Source of the DNA: Platycarya strobilacea
Lineage: Eukaryota > Streptophyta > Magnoliopsida > Fagales > Juglandaceae
Direction of reading: 5' to 3'
DNA length: 64,000 bases
Assembly (NCBI GenBank): GCA_036898215.1
Contig: CM072553.1
Span: 10,478,001-10,542,000 of the forward strand
Shown: positions 1-12,100 of the stretch, in pieces
Layout: each line of letters opens with the position of its first letter
Position numbering within the stretch: position 1 is the stretch's first letter
Translations under genes and position numbers: made by a program
Notes under the pieces: generated by a model
The model's input: the letters and a program-made list of their open reading frames with translations, nothing else
Databases searched by the model: none
What the model was told of the DNA's origin: nothing

Positions 1-8
1 AGATATAT

Positions 9-341
9 ATGATTGACTCACTCATAGACAGGGAAGTTTTCACAACTCATGATTCTGATCCCCTTGAGAATTTTATTGTTGATCTTGAGTATAATCCTAT
101 CAGTGATTCATCTGATGTAGCTAATATTTGTGCAATTTTTGACAATACTCAAGATTATAGCACATGGGCTTGGCAACCGAAATTTGAGGAGTTTCTTGAG
201 AAAAATGAAAAACAAATTCCTTCAAGTGGGCAAGTAACCAAAGTTAATCTTAAACCTTGCCACCTACCTGTGAAGTTCGAGCACCGAGCTTATTGGAAAA
301 ATAAGCGTTTCATTTTTTACCCAGGAGGAACAGTTCTATGA
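9..341 (+). pseudogene. Internally deleted gag-pol fragment
   Basis: The reading frame of about 110 codons begins in the stretch that follows the protease in the related element at 37-42 kb (residues such as MIDSLIDREV and SSDVANICAIF match it). After residue 81 it switches to a segment from the C-terminal integrase region (PCHLPV.FEHRAYW). Reverse transcriptase, RNase H and most of integrase are absent. The junction near position 252 lies where both source regions share a short CCTTGCC-like stretch. It then runs into non-pol sequence and stops. It is a relic with no likely function. Confidence 0.8.
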
Positions 342-397
342 GTGGAAGATAGTCCGGTTGTAAACTTGGTCTACCAACTTTGACCACAGCATGCAAC

Positions 398-458
398 AAT
401 AATTATTATTATTATTATAATTATTATCATCATCATCATTATTATTATTATTATCATC
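398..458. repeat. ATT/ATC trinucleotide microsatellite
   Basis: An interrupted run of ATT and ATC triplets lies in the 3' non-coding part of the Athila remnant. It makes a spurious Tyr/His-rich frame on the plus strand that should not be read as a gene. Confidence 0.85.
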
Positions 459-653
459 TTATTTGTTTTGTTTTGTTTTTATTTACTACTGTTTTCTTTA
501 TTTTTATTTGCAGGATAGTATCATTTTGTCATTTCAAATCACTACTCTTGACGCTTAGCGAGCTATCTACATCACACATCAGGTGTATCCTACCCTTTTT
601 AGTTACTCCCCATCCAATTTTGATTATTAAACATTGAGGACAATGTTTCATTT

Positions 654-664
654 AAGTTGGGGGG
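654..664 (+). promoter_or_regulatory. Internal polypurine-tract-like motif
   Basis: The motif AAGTTGGGGGG is identical to the polypurine tract next to the LTR at 2017-2027 but lies about 1.36 kb upstream. The same arrangement is seen in the second Athila copy (36719-36730 and 35326-35336, minus strand). It could prime extra plus-strand synthesis; that role is inferred. Confidence 0.5.
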
Positions 665-2016
665 TGGAAATACAAATCTGTTATTTAAACTCTGTGGCAT
701 ATTTCAATCAAAATATAAAAAATTGTCAAATTTTTTTCACACAGGCATCTTTTCACACATGATACTCATGCTCATTCATAACCATCTTGGCGAATTCAAC
801 AAACCCAACTTAAATCATTTTGCTAAAGCATCCACAGAAAATTTTTTATGCACTTATCCAAACTTTGTGGTAATATGGTGATTTGACACATGTAACTAAA
901 GAATTATTTTGCTCAAATATTCATGTGAATTTTGTGAGAATTGAGAGCTTACAAATACATAAATTGTGATAAGTATCCATTGATTTGTTGAATTTGACAC
1001 TTCTTTTGAGAATATCATTACATGGTTTGTAGTCAGATGGTGGATATACTTGGGATATGACGAAAGTCAACTTAGGATTAACGTCTGAGCCTTTCAAGCT
1101 GAGCATTTTCATCATAGATCCCTAGCAGCCAATTTTGAGCCAATATACACATATGGTCTTTTCTTTTCATATCTATATCATCCATACCTCTCCATATTGG
1201 AGTATAACTTATACACTATATTTTCCTACCATTTTACTTCCAAGTGTGTACTAGGTGTGAAATTATTATTTGAAAAAAAAAAAGAAAAAAAAAAGAAAAA
1301 AGAAAACCATGACAAAAATGGCATGGTGCTAGATGTGTCCATCAAATTATTCATGAAAGAGTTCATCAAATTGCGAAGACACTAGTGGCAAAAGAAGATG
1401 GAAAAGTATATTTAGTCAAAAATCTAAAAAATTGAAAAGTACATCAAAAGGAAAGTATAGTCTACTGAAAAATTTAACAAATTCTCTTTTGTGTATACTT
1501 GGAAGTTTTTGAAACCTCTTCACCTTTTTTTCTTATGAACCCCAACCCTAAGTCACATTACAACCCTTTGTATTGATTTTTCCGATCCTAAGTATGCTTG
1601 TGGAAAGAACGGTAGAAATCTCATTTGTTAGTATTCCTATCATAAGATCAATGTTTACTTGTTACTTATATATAATTGGCTAAATTTCCATGAGAGTAAA
1701 TGTACACCTTTGTCAACTCCATAGAGAGAATCCATACATGAAACACTTCTATACCCGTGAGTTATGGAGTTGAACCTTTTTGCTTAAGATATTCTAATGT
1801 TACATGTGTCGAAACCTCTGATTTGATAAAAATAGTTTAGAACACATACAAACTCTGTGGATTGCTATATTTGAATTACTTGTGAAAGGGTTATTGAATT
1901 TCTAAGATTGTTTTGATATGTAAATTTGAAAAATGTGTCTTGATGGCCCCTATGTGTGATTTTCTTTGGTCTTTCTCATCATTTTGCATGAAAATTGCTA
2001 GGGACTAGCAAAGAGT

Positions 2017-2027
2017 AAGTTGGGGGG
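2017..2027 (+). promoter_or_regulatory. Polypurine tract of the LTR retrotransposon
   Basis: AAGTTGGGGGG lies directly before the LTR start TGTGATGAG. Position and composition are those of the plus-strand primer site of LTR retrotransposons. Confidence 0.75.
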
Positions 2028-3711
2028 TGTGATGAGTGCACAAAAATGCACTCTAAATACTCTATTTAAATACTAAAAGAAATGAGAAAATAATGGATAT
2101 AACTCATGTTATTAAAATTAATGGTCATTTATCTTGAAATAGATATAAGCATGATTTAATATATTGATGAGAATATAAAATGCCATATTTTACTCTCTTA
2201 ATGTTTAATAATTTATTCTTATTTGATGCCTAAATATACTTATTATTCTTATATTTTGATTTAGGACACAAATGGAGACATTAAGAGCAAATGAAGATAA
2301 TTGCGAAATTTTAGACAGTTCTGACATCTTTTCGTAATATGGGCATAAATCTCTCATCCAATCTCCGATTGAGCTGATTCAAGATGATATAGAACCGCAA
2401 GCTGATCCAATATCTATAACTTTTGTGTTTTATGTGTGAAGAGATATCCACTCAATCTAAGATAAAATCGACCATCAAGTGGATGCACCTGCACTTGACG
2501 TTCCTGGATATTTTTCAGCCACTTGCATCAAATCCAAATGTTATCATAATATTTTCCAGCAAGCACTCCTACACCAACTTGGAAATTCAATGATCAATTC
2601 ATATGCAAGATGAAGTGCACTCAAGTTTCTTCAAGACAAATTATTTGACCACAAGATATTAAGTCATACAAGACAACTAATGGATAGAGAAGCAAAAATT
2701 GAAACACTCAACCTACAAGCAAAATCCAACTCATGCATAGTGGGAAAACAAATGATCAAAATGACAACTCACAAATCACTTGGATTCAAGAATGACACAT
2801 GGCAAAACAAGTTGAAATTGTGATGATTTTGTCATGACAACTTGCATGAAGGATGCTTATAAATAGAAGGGAGGGGTGTGTGTTCTAAGAATGCTTAGTG
2901 TGGGAGGATGCTTTGGAAGAGCCATTATCTTGAGAGATTTAGAAAATAAAAGAAAAACCAAAGAAGAGAGAAGAAAATAATGGTTGGCTATTCCATATTA
3001 TCCCTTGGAGAATTTTTGTTGCATATTTTCAATATGTGTAACTAAATTCTCAATGAGGGCTAGGGATGAACTTGTGTGTGTGATGGTATTTGTAATTTAT
3101 TTTTGATTCATGTATTTGGTCTTTAAATATTAAAACTCTTTTGTTCTATTATTCTTAATTTATTTGTGATATTTTTCGTCTTCAAATAATTATAGAATCT
3201 ATTTCGTTTATGGATTCAGTCATGCTTTTTCTATTGAGTGAATTAGTTCTATAATTATGTTTGGAGCAATTGATTATCTATATTGATTTAATTCTCTGCT
3301 GCAATATCGCTTCTTAGGTATATTGTCGTCGTTGGATTTTCTCAATATCGATAACAATTTATGAGAGTTAAGCGCGAAAAATGATTTTTCAAAGAGTTAC
3401 ATGTGATTTAAATTTTGGTTATTAATGTTATATCTTCCGATTAAGAATTTGGACATAGAATTCTTAATTGAGTTATCAATGAATTAAGAATAAATTTGAA
3501 TACCACAAATACACAAGGAATTCCCTACGCTCTACTTTTCGTCTCATTTTTATATTTTTCAAATTACTCATTTAGTTTTAATTTACATCACACTCATTTA
3601 ATCTTTTTGTTAATTTCGTTACTGTTTTTCAATTTCTCAATCCATCTCCCTGTGGAATCGACACCCCAAAGCTATACTGCAAATGACCGCATTATTCTTT
3701 GGGCGTAATCA
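2028..3711 (+). mobile_element. 3' LTR of the Athila-type element
   Basis: The segment starts TGTGATGAGTGC and ends GGGCGTAATCA, giving TG...CA ends. Both ends match the minus-strand LTRs at 34102-35325 and 42538-43763. The tail near 3640-3711 (CTGTGGAATCGACACC, then a GCGTAATCA end) is the equivalent of the start of those LTRs on the plus strand. It is longer than they are (1684 against about 1225 bases), so the copies belong to different subfamilies. Confidence 0.75.
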
Positions 3712-4514
3712 ATAAGTCATATATTTCACAGCGAATCAAGTATTAATTATAACCAATTCTAAAGATCACATATGGCAAATATTAACATACAACTTCCACA
3801 TTCTTCTTTCATACATCAAATATTGTACTGTTATATATACATGCCCAAAATAGTTATCAGTGTCAAGCAAATAAAAATACATATCCAAAAGACTATCTCT
3901 ATGGTCACTGGGGTTCCTTCTTAACTTCGAGAAATTCCCTCCCATAACAGAACATATCCAAGCCAAGATAACGGTTTAGCTGAAGATAATGTCCCTGTGA
4001 TGTCGATAAAACCCCACATACAGCTAGGAAACCATCCAATCCCAAAGTTAAACAACAACCTATATGCTGATCCTCCTTGACAAAAGCAGGTGCACTGTGA
4101 TACCACAACTCCACCGGCTTATCATATATAGAAAGTCTCAGGGACACAAAAGTAAAATCTACATAAGGAATTTATTTACAAAGTCCCTCAGGACTCCTCG
4201 GAGTCTCCTGCATCATTAGGGCTTTCCCCCTATTATCCATCACATCTTGTATATAATTTGTACATACAAGGAAAAAAAATAAAACCATAAAAGAGTGAGA
4301 TTTTCTTAGAAATCTCAATAAGTGCATAATTAACTTAATAAAGTATAGACATAGCTATCATTAATCTTTTTAGAAAAAGAAACTAACAAAATGTGATCAA
4401 AACATGTTTCATGCAACTTATCAATAACCTATACAGGTTTGCACTCTTATTAAATTTATATTCCTTTTTCTTAATCATTAACACCTTTTTAGAACTTATT
4501 CAATTATTATCCTC

Positions 4515-4909
4515 AATGGGAATTACGTATCGTCGTCCCCATTACAGATAACTCTTTTACATCGTATCTATCTCTTATCACCAATGGACGTTACGTATCG
4601 CCGTCTCTATTACATTTAACTTATCAATCACCCGGGCGTTACGTATTGCCATCCCTGTTATGATAAGTCTCGTGTCAATCTTTCAGGCGTTATGTCTCAC
4701 CATCCCCGTCTTGACATGGTACATACGTAGCATAGTGGGCGTTACGTCTCGCCGTCCCCACTAATCATATCACTTTCACGGGTGTTACATCTCGCCGTCC
4801 CCGCGATAATACATATAACTCTTACCATACGACAGACGTTACGTATCGCCATCCCTGTCGGCACGTCAGTCATCCGGACGTTACGTCTCGTCGTCCCCAT
4901 CACGACGTG
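4515..4909 (-). repeat. Array of eight hairpin units with a conserved core and changing stems
   Basis: Eight units spaced about 45-60 bp share a core close to CGTTACGTCTCGCCGTCCC (plus strand). In six of them the core is flanked by short perfect inverted repeats of different sequence: AATGGG/CCCATT, ACTTATCA/TGATAAGT, TGTCAA/TTGACA, TAGTGGG/CCCACTA, CGACAG/CTGTCG and CACGTC/GACGTG. One unit (about 4776-4805) pairs only if a G-U pair is allowed in the minus-strand RNA; another (4583-4611) pairs imperfectly. The constant loop with covarying stems suggests a maintained structure. Confidence 0.75.
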
Positions 4910-5180
4910 ACTAACTTATCCATATCTCTTATTCTTAGTTGTTCCTTTCTTATTCTTAAGAATGTTTGTTAAGTATATGATGTATCACTTTTCTTAAATC
5001 TCACCACATATTAAAACATGCATGTACTCTTAAACTATCACATACTCACACATGTATGTATCTTAAATTCTTCCAAGTGTTTTACACATGCTATACACTT
5101 TGATAACACATATAATTCCTTCTTATCTCAATATACACATTTATCCTAACAAAAGTCTTAAAATCAGCAAAATAGGGTAT

Positions 5181-5478
5181 TTCGCTCGAGCGACATATCG
5201 AGTGAGAGTTGAGCGAAGTCTCGGATTGGAGCTCACTCGAGCAAAGTATTAGGCGATATCAGGTGAACTGGGTATCTCACTCGAGCAAGCTATCGAGCGA
5301 GATTCAAGCGAGTTCTTGAGTTAGAACTCACTCGAGCAAGACAACAAGCGAGTGTCGAGCGAAGTCTCAGGATGCACTTCGCTCGAGTCAGACATCTAGC
5401 GAGAGTCAAGCGAGGGTTTACAGTTCTTCTTCGCTCGATCCTTCGCTCAAGCGGGAGTCGAGCGAAGTTACAGAGCAT
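5181..5478. repeat. About 50-bp tandem repeat rich in TCGAGCGA
   Basis: Six diverged units start near 5181, 5233, 5277, 5328, 5378 and 5430, each opening with TTCGCTCGAG or TCACTCGAG. They are rich in the self-complementary core CTCGAG. The ORFs at 5290-5478 (minus) and 5372-5560 (plus) are by-products of the repeat. Confidence 0.8.
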
Positions 5479-6877
5479 GGTCTTTTTAATTCAAAACTCG
5501 CAATTTTTTTACACAAACTTGATTCTTACTTATTATAACATAGTTTTTAGGTTCTTTTAACCTCATATAACACATTTCCATTAATTAAAACCACTTCAAT
5601 CAACACTTTGATTTATTAAAACTCTTTAACAAGACTATAAAGGTTCAATACTTAACATGTATAGTCCAACCATTTAAATAACCATCTCCATACTAAAGTT
5701 AAGCTAGAATATAAACTTACACACTTTCTAAGTCTGGTTGAAGATCATCAAACCAAATCTTTGCAAACTTCCTCCTTAAAACACCAACTAAGCTCACTTA
5801 ATGTATGTGTGGACATTTAAGGACTCAAGAAGAGTTTTTCTTTGGATTTCTTCAAGTGGGACTTGTAGTATGCTTCCAAAGCAAATTAGAAAACTCTCTA
5901 GTGTCTATTTATAGTGTGATGGTCGATCACATGAGGAAAAAGAAAGGAAAAGAAGTAAGGATGCAACCGGCTACCCATTTGAGAACAATGAGGTGTCCAT
6001 TCCTCCAAATCTCATGGTTAAGCTTAGCCCCCTCCAAGATCTTAGGTTTTACAGCTAAAATGATCATCCAATGGTCAGTGTTTGAGATATTTTTGCAGCC
6101 CATTTGATCAAGAGTTGAGAAGAAACAAATTAGATAAGGGATAAGGTGGCAAATCTTACCTACCCATGCATGTATCAGCCTCCTTCTGATATGCCACGCC
6201 CCCATCCTCCTTATTACTACTTTTAGTAATTTTTCTAAGTCTCCTAAGACTCCATTTGACATATTCTAAAAGGCCACTTCTTAGTTTGGTTATGATAGAA
6301 TCCCATTTGGATCTATATTCTCCAACTCGAGTTATGGTTTAAACTCAGTCCAAAGTTATCCACTTGATTCTGAAATAAGTCATTGATACTGTCCAAATAT
6401 TCAAAAATGCATTACATAAAAATTTTAGATCTATCTCTTATAATTCTATACAAATTGGGATCACCTCAATTGGACCTCATATGAGTAACTTATGATCATT
6501 ACACTAAAATTTGATAGTTTAATCCGAGAATGTACACCAAGTGTTTGATATTTGGTTCTATCACTTTCGCTTACATTCACACCCAAATATTTGAGAATTC
6601 AACTCCTTCTAAATTAAAAATGAATTTCTTTAGTTGATACCTTGTTCCAAATCTTAAAGATTCCCCCACAATCTTTTCTCTCATACAAATTCTCACTTAT
6701 TCTAAGTCCAAAACTCTCATTTAGGTTCCAACTCTATTTTTTCCTAGAAAATATATTCCAAAAAATATAATCCCTTAAAGAAAATCCAAATAAAACTTTA
6801 TCTTAGAAATTTCAGGATATTACACCCTTACACCCTTTTGTATAGTGTGGCAAACTTAAAAATATAGGTGCATAAAG

Positions 6878-9186
6878 ATCTGATGGATTTGATGGTTTAA
6901 GTGGTGGGGAAGGTTTAGATTTGCCAACTCAAAAACGTGGTCAGAGACCAACAAAGGACATGCTATATGAATGCATCTGCAAATTTGGTCAGATACCCTT
7001 GAACATTAAAAAAGAACAAAGAGGTCCATCGTGTGAGAATTACAATCTATTTTCTGGATGGGTGACCACAATTGTGTGACTTCATGCAAATATACGACAT
7101 GTGAGCTGGAAATCAGTCCCAAAAGAGGAGAAAGACGAGCTCATCGATCGTGTTAAAGTACCCTCTTTCAAATCTGGCTTTCTTTTCAACTTAGGGATAA
7201 ATTGCACAAACTTATTAAGTGAAATGTATTAACATGGATTTGTTATTGTAGGCTGATTTTTTATTTGATTAGGCCAAAAGTTCCCACCGTGAGTGTGTTA
7301 CAAATGCCATTGCTAGAAAATACAACGTTGTCCTCTACTTACTACGAAGCAATACTTGAAGTATGAAATGCACGAAGCAGCACTGCTTGGCTAGACATCT
7401 TGGGTGGAGAAGCTCGTATAGGAACACCTATGTGCAATGTGGTCAAGCGACGCCTTCAAGGTATATCATATAATGTGATTTTTGTAGTTGCGTCTTGGCA
7501 TGAAAGAAAAATAAGTCCAATAGATAGGGTTATTAACTGCTAGTGAGGTTGTGTAGTTAAACCTTGGCTAATATTAATCTTTACATTCATTACCCCATTG
7601 AATTAGTCAAAGAGAAATAGAAAAAATAGGATAAAACAAAACTTGAAAAATTTATCAGATTTTATCATTGCTAGTGCAGTTGTATGTATTTAAAAGAACA
7701 ACACTCACATATTAACCTTTGCATTCATTAGCTGTATAAAATGTCCAACGGACACAAGAAAAATAGGAAGACACAAGTCAGTTCAGTGGATAAATCATTG
7801 CTAGTGAGGGTGTGTGTAGTTATTTGAAGGCTTTAGAAGTATGTTCAAGTATTGGTTACCCACTAAATAAGGCAAATAGAAACAAGAAAAATGCAGAACA
7901 AACAAAGCCAAGTCATTTCAATTTTTCTTTGCTAGTGCAATTGTATGTGTATATTTATAGACAACCTGAAAATTTCTTTCTTACTCACACATGGATGCAA
8001 AGTCATATTAGAAAAATTATGGGTAAATATTGGACTGTGTTGTGCCCTTCTTCACATGGGTTATAAAATAATGAAGAGTACTTTATCTCTAGGGGTTAAA
8101 AGTAGACAACCTCATATCTTCGGTGGCTTAGTGGATTTCATTAGTGCATTAGACTAAAGTACATGCTTCATTGATAGTCCAATTGTGTGTATTTGAATCT
8201 TGCATAATGTTAATTAGCACATCAAACATTTTACTCATTGAAAATGACAAATAAAATAGGAGATATAGGAAGAAACAAAACTGGTAATGTTGTCTTTGTT
8301 TTTCAATGACACTGCAATTGTGTATATTTAAATTTGGCCAATAATATTAATCTTTGCATTCATTTCCGACTGATAATGTGAAAGATGTCCATGGAAAAAT
8401 AGGAAGATGTAAAAGAAACTCCTCTTCAGATTTTTCATTACTGGCCTGGTCGTTTGTATTTACACCAATTGCCTAATTTTAATCTTTGCATTGATTATCT
8501 TACAAAAAATGGCAGAGACGAATATAAAAAATAGAATGAAACAACGGATGAACCATACGGGTGGAAGAAAACCTTTTGTTTGAATTATGGAGGAGATGGT
8601 AAGATTTAGTTTTTTCCAGGTCTAATATCAATTTATTTTATTTATTATGAATGTGTTTGGTGGTAGACTAATGGTTGTGCTGATGGTAAAGGATGAACAA
8701 GGACCAAATAAGATAGCATTCTACAAGCGAGTGCATTGGTCAAGGAAGAAATGAGCATTTATCACTGACACAGCTGAAAGAAATTATGTAAGTCACAAAA
8801 CCAAGCTGTTGAATTTTTTTCAATCTATTGCCAACTTTTTAATTACTACATTAATGGTGAACAACATTATATGGATGTAGCAACTTATGCTTGAGCATAT
8901 GGAAGAGACAGAGGTTAATACCGAAAACGCAAATAACGTTAGTAATGCAGTTTTCAAGGAGGTTCTAGGACATCGATCAGGCTATGAAACTGGATTAGGT
9001 CACTTTGTTATACCTGAACCTTCCATTGCATTGCGGAAGAATATAGATTATCTCCGCATTGTTGAAGAGAACGAGAAGAACAAAAATGATGTAAACTTGT
9101 ACAAGAACCAAGTAGAGGCACTTAGAGCTGATTTATTAGAATTTAAGAATCACTTTAACAATCGGTTGACTAACTTGGAATGTTGA
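6878..9186 (+). pseudogene. Decayed plant transposase gene, Ptta/En/Spm type
   Basis: Several exon-like blocks carry patches that recall the plant Ptta/En/Spm transposase family. A first block near 6890-7160 reads RGQRPTKDM and later HVSWKSVPKEEKDELID, interrupted by a stop. A second near 7260-7460 reads HRECVTNAIARKYN. A third near 8690-8760 has KIAFYKRVHWSRKK followed by a stop. The last open block (8887-9186) has the hallmark VLGHRSGYETGLGH, then a Lys/Glu-rich, coiled-coil-like tail. Family members associate with CACTA elements or are domesticated. Stops and missing joins point to a pseudogene. Confidence 0.65.
7530..8545. repeat. Diverged 130-140 bp tandem repeat in a transposase intron
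   Basis: About seven units repeat the pattern 'CATTGCTAGTG... GTGTATTT... TTAATCTTTGCATTCATT ... AAAAATAGG'. Unit starts can be seen near 7535, 7668, 7797, 7929, 8168, 8308 and 8443. The whole array falls between the second and third exon-like blocks of the transposase pseudogene. Confidence 0.6.
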
Positions 9187-12100
9187 AGAGAGCCTCATCA
9201 TCAAGAGACTCACATTGATGCATAGGCATCTTGTGTATACGTGCTGAAGGAGAAGCCCTACATGCTAATTTTTTGGAAGAGGTTGTTTGGAAAACTAATG
9301 AATCAGGAGATGGGGCATTTTTTTGGAGAATATCCACAGATTACTTTGCGGCTTTTGGAAATTGAATGCAAGTGGCTTGGTTGGAAATGGTAGTCTCTAA
9401 TTTTGTACTCAGTCGGGGTATAATCAGGTTGGTTTATAAGTGATTAGGCCATACTGATGCAAAATTATCTCATAGTTAAGGTATGCAATTAGGTATCCTT
9501 ATTTTTTAAATTTATTTTGCCATTAGGCCATCCTGAATTGTGTATGCAATTGGTTAAGGTATGCAATTAGGCCATCCTGAGTTGTGTAACCATTGTTTTT
9601 TCAATGCTATGAAATTGGAGTTATGTACATTTTGTAATTATTATCCAAATATGATTTCTGCTTTATGTAGATAGTTAATAGATTCATTGGATACAGACCT
9701 AGCAGAATATTACTGTTTGACAATCTTATAATAGATGCTGATTTTTTTTTTTGGTGTGTGTGTAAAACCTATCCTATATATGCAATTTAATTATGCATTT
9801 ATCTTTGCTACCAACTGTCCTTGCAGTTTCATTTAAGTAATACATAGGCTGATTGCATACAGAGCAACTGGTAATTGAAAAAACATACTTTAGGTTGCTT
9901 TGTCTTAGCTTCCAAACTAAGATTTTTTTTTAAGATAAATAATTTATAGGCTAATTTAGTTACGTATCAACTAGCAATGGATGGCTTAGAATAAACTAGA
10001 TTGCATGGATCTACATAGGGTAGTAGTTTGGTTGTGGCTGATGAGATATGATCATTAGGTAAATATAAGCTAAGCAAGATGAGACACAAAACATGAATTT
10101 TTTTTAAAGCCCACCTTTATGGTTTATATGAAGGCTTGGCTTATCTAGCTTTCAACTTACCCATATTTAGGTAAATAATTTGAAACTATGATTTGATACA
10201 TACGTACTTATTACTAGATGAGAGTACACTCACTTGCATGATATTGTCAATTAATATTGGAAGCAACACTTAGCAGAAAACATGAATTTTTTGAAAAGTA
10301 ACTTAATGCTATATGTTTGGCAAGCATGTATACCTGGCTCTACTTGTTGTCTTTTGAATGGACTGTACTACGGAGTTCAAAAAATGAGGCTATTTGACAT
10401 GGATTGATGTGGAGTAGATGTGTGTTTTTTGAGATCAGATCACCATAAATTTGCCATCAATAGGCTGTAAGAATATTAGTCACTAGGCAATTTATGTAAA
10501 TGATCAATCCGTTTTAGGATTTTAGCTAATTTATGTAAGTGGTCCCCATTACCTGAGGACTATATTTTGTTTATGTTAGGTGGACAACTCATGCTACAAA
10601 AACTTAATTATATGAATGAAAAATATGTCCAATGACAAAATTAATGATATATTTACCAATGTGTTCATGTGATGGGTTGTTTTGGAATTGGTGATCTACA
10701 CTATCCATATTATATAAAACTTATGTCATTCCATTTGTATTGTTGTTAATGACAAATACAAGATGTCATGTTGATCATTTTACCATTGGTTGCATAGGTT
10801 CTAAATTTGGCATGTAGTTGGAAATTGTATCAAGGACAGGATCCATTTACAAGTTATTAGTGTACAATCATGCCTATAAGCAACGAGATATTAGTTTGCT
10901 TTAGAATAAAATTATATTACTTCATTCAGAAAATAAATCTTCTTGAATCCAATACATCTAACTAATTACAGCATGGCCGAGTTTGAGATAGGCTATGTGG
11001 ATTGAGATGGAATTGATGGTAGATTATTATAATTATTTGCAGTTCAAATGTGAAATAATTGTAGTGGATGGCAGATACAATTAATTAATTAATTGTAAGA
11101 AAATATTTTTGAAGTGGCGACTTAATGAGCAAACAATATGGTATAATTGTGGAAAATCTCATGTTTGCATGCATGCAGATTGGTTTTACTTATGATGTTG
11201 TTTTGTAGAGATGGACATTTAATGGCAAGTACTAATCACCAGGAAACATATATATCAGTTTCAACACAAATTATTTAACCCAGGATAATTAGGCCGATAT
11301 TGATCTCTTGCCAACATTGTCAAAAAAGGTAGTTTCAACAATAGACAACTGCCAGTAAAAAACTTTTACATTGACCCATACTAGTATTAAATACTCATAA
11401 GTAGTGAAAACATCCAACAGAGATCGAACATTACCCATGAAATTTTACATCAATATTTGCTAAAGGTAACCATCTGTAATTGAAAGAATCATGAGAAGTT
11501 GACGACAACATTTGCCACAATAATATTTTTTTCTACAATATGTTTTTGTGGAATGAACACAATACCCACAAAAATAGTTGATGAAATTACTCTTATGTGG
11601 CCATTATGCAGGGACGAGATTGAGCAAAATATTCGAGACTTGGGTATCCAAATGAGGTATTTCTGGCCGGAAGAATGATGATTAGCAGCAATATCCTCTG
11701 GCTAAAACAAGGAGATTATTTTCTACAAACCATTTATTGGCTAAACTTGATGTTGAATTGGAAGTTTTTTTATCTACAAAGCAGCGGCCACGAATTGTTG
11801 CCAAAATTTTTATATTTGTGGCAAAATATTCTGTTACTTGCGGTAAAAGATAGCGCGACAATAAGCCTTAGTTGAAGTGTATGTGAATCGAAGGGAGCAA
11901 ACAAATGAAAGGCACTGTGGGTTTGATGTAATTTCGAATTGGAAATGTCTTTGCACAGTCTCGAGTCTTCTCACCATATCTTTCTCGTACGACATCGTAT
12001 TGAGCTGATTCAAGAGGTGTTGAAAAGCTAGTTCAATGGGCTACAATTCTTCTTTAAATTTAATTGTTTTAATTACACATTTTTCATGTGAAAAATGGCC

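Larger units (their letters stand above)
1..2027 (+). mobile_element. 3' internal remnant of an Athila-type Ty3 retrotransposon
   Basis: This is the internal 3' part of an LTR retrotransposon read on the plus strand, cut by the window edge. Its first 340 bases encode a shortened pol fragment. The rest is non-coding and matches, in inverse orientation, the 3' non-coding region of the fuller Athila copy at 35326-36760 (for example the stretch around 625-665). It ends in a polypurine tract immediately before the LTR at 2028. Most of pol is missing, so the element is defective. Confidence 0.8.
3712..6824 (-). mobile_element. Old LTR-like sequence, probably gypsy, interrupted by the Athila LTR
   Basis: No gene is seen here. 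On the minus strand the segment begins TGTAATATCCTGAAATTTC at 6824, a start I associate with long LTRs of Ty3/Tekay-type elements, and it carries two internal tandem arrays typical of large LTRs. The other end is not found; it may lie beyond the Athila element, which appears to be nested inside it. Open frames at 3766-4147 and 5805-6262 have no recognisable domains and look like chance. The identification is tentative. Confidence 0.4.

Noticed and set aside
380..637. Plus-strand ORF rich in Tyr and His
   Set aside because: It is a translation of an ATT/ATC microsatellite in retrotransposon non-coding DNA.
3766..4147. Overlapping minus-strand ORFs
   Set aside because: They lie in LTR-like sequence, overlap each other in different frames and contain no recognisable domain.
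5805..6262. ORFs of 100 and 111 codons on opposite strands
   Set aside because: They overlap each other, have no motif and lie in LTR-like DNA; chance frames are likelier.
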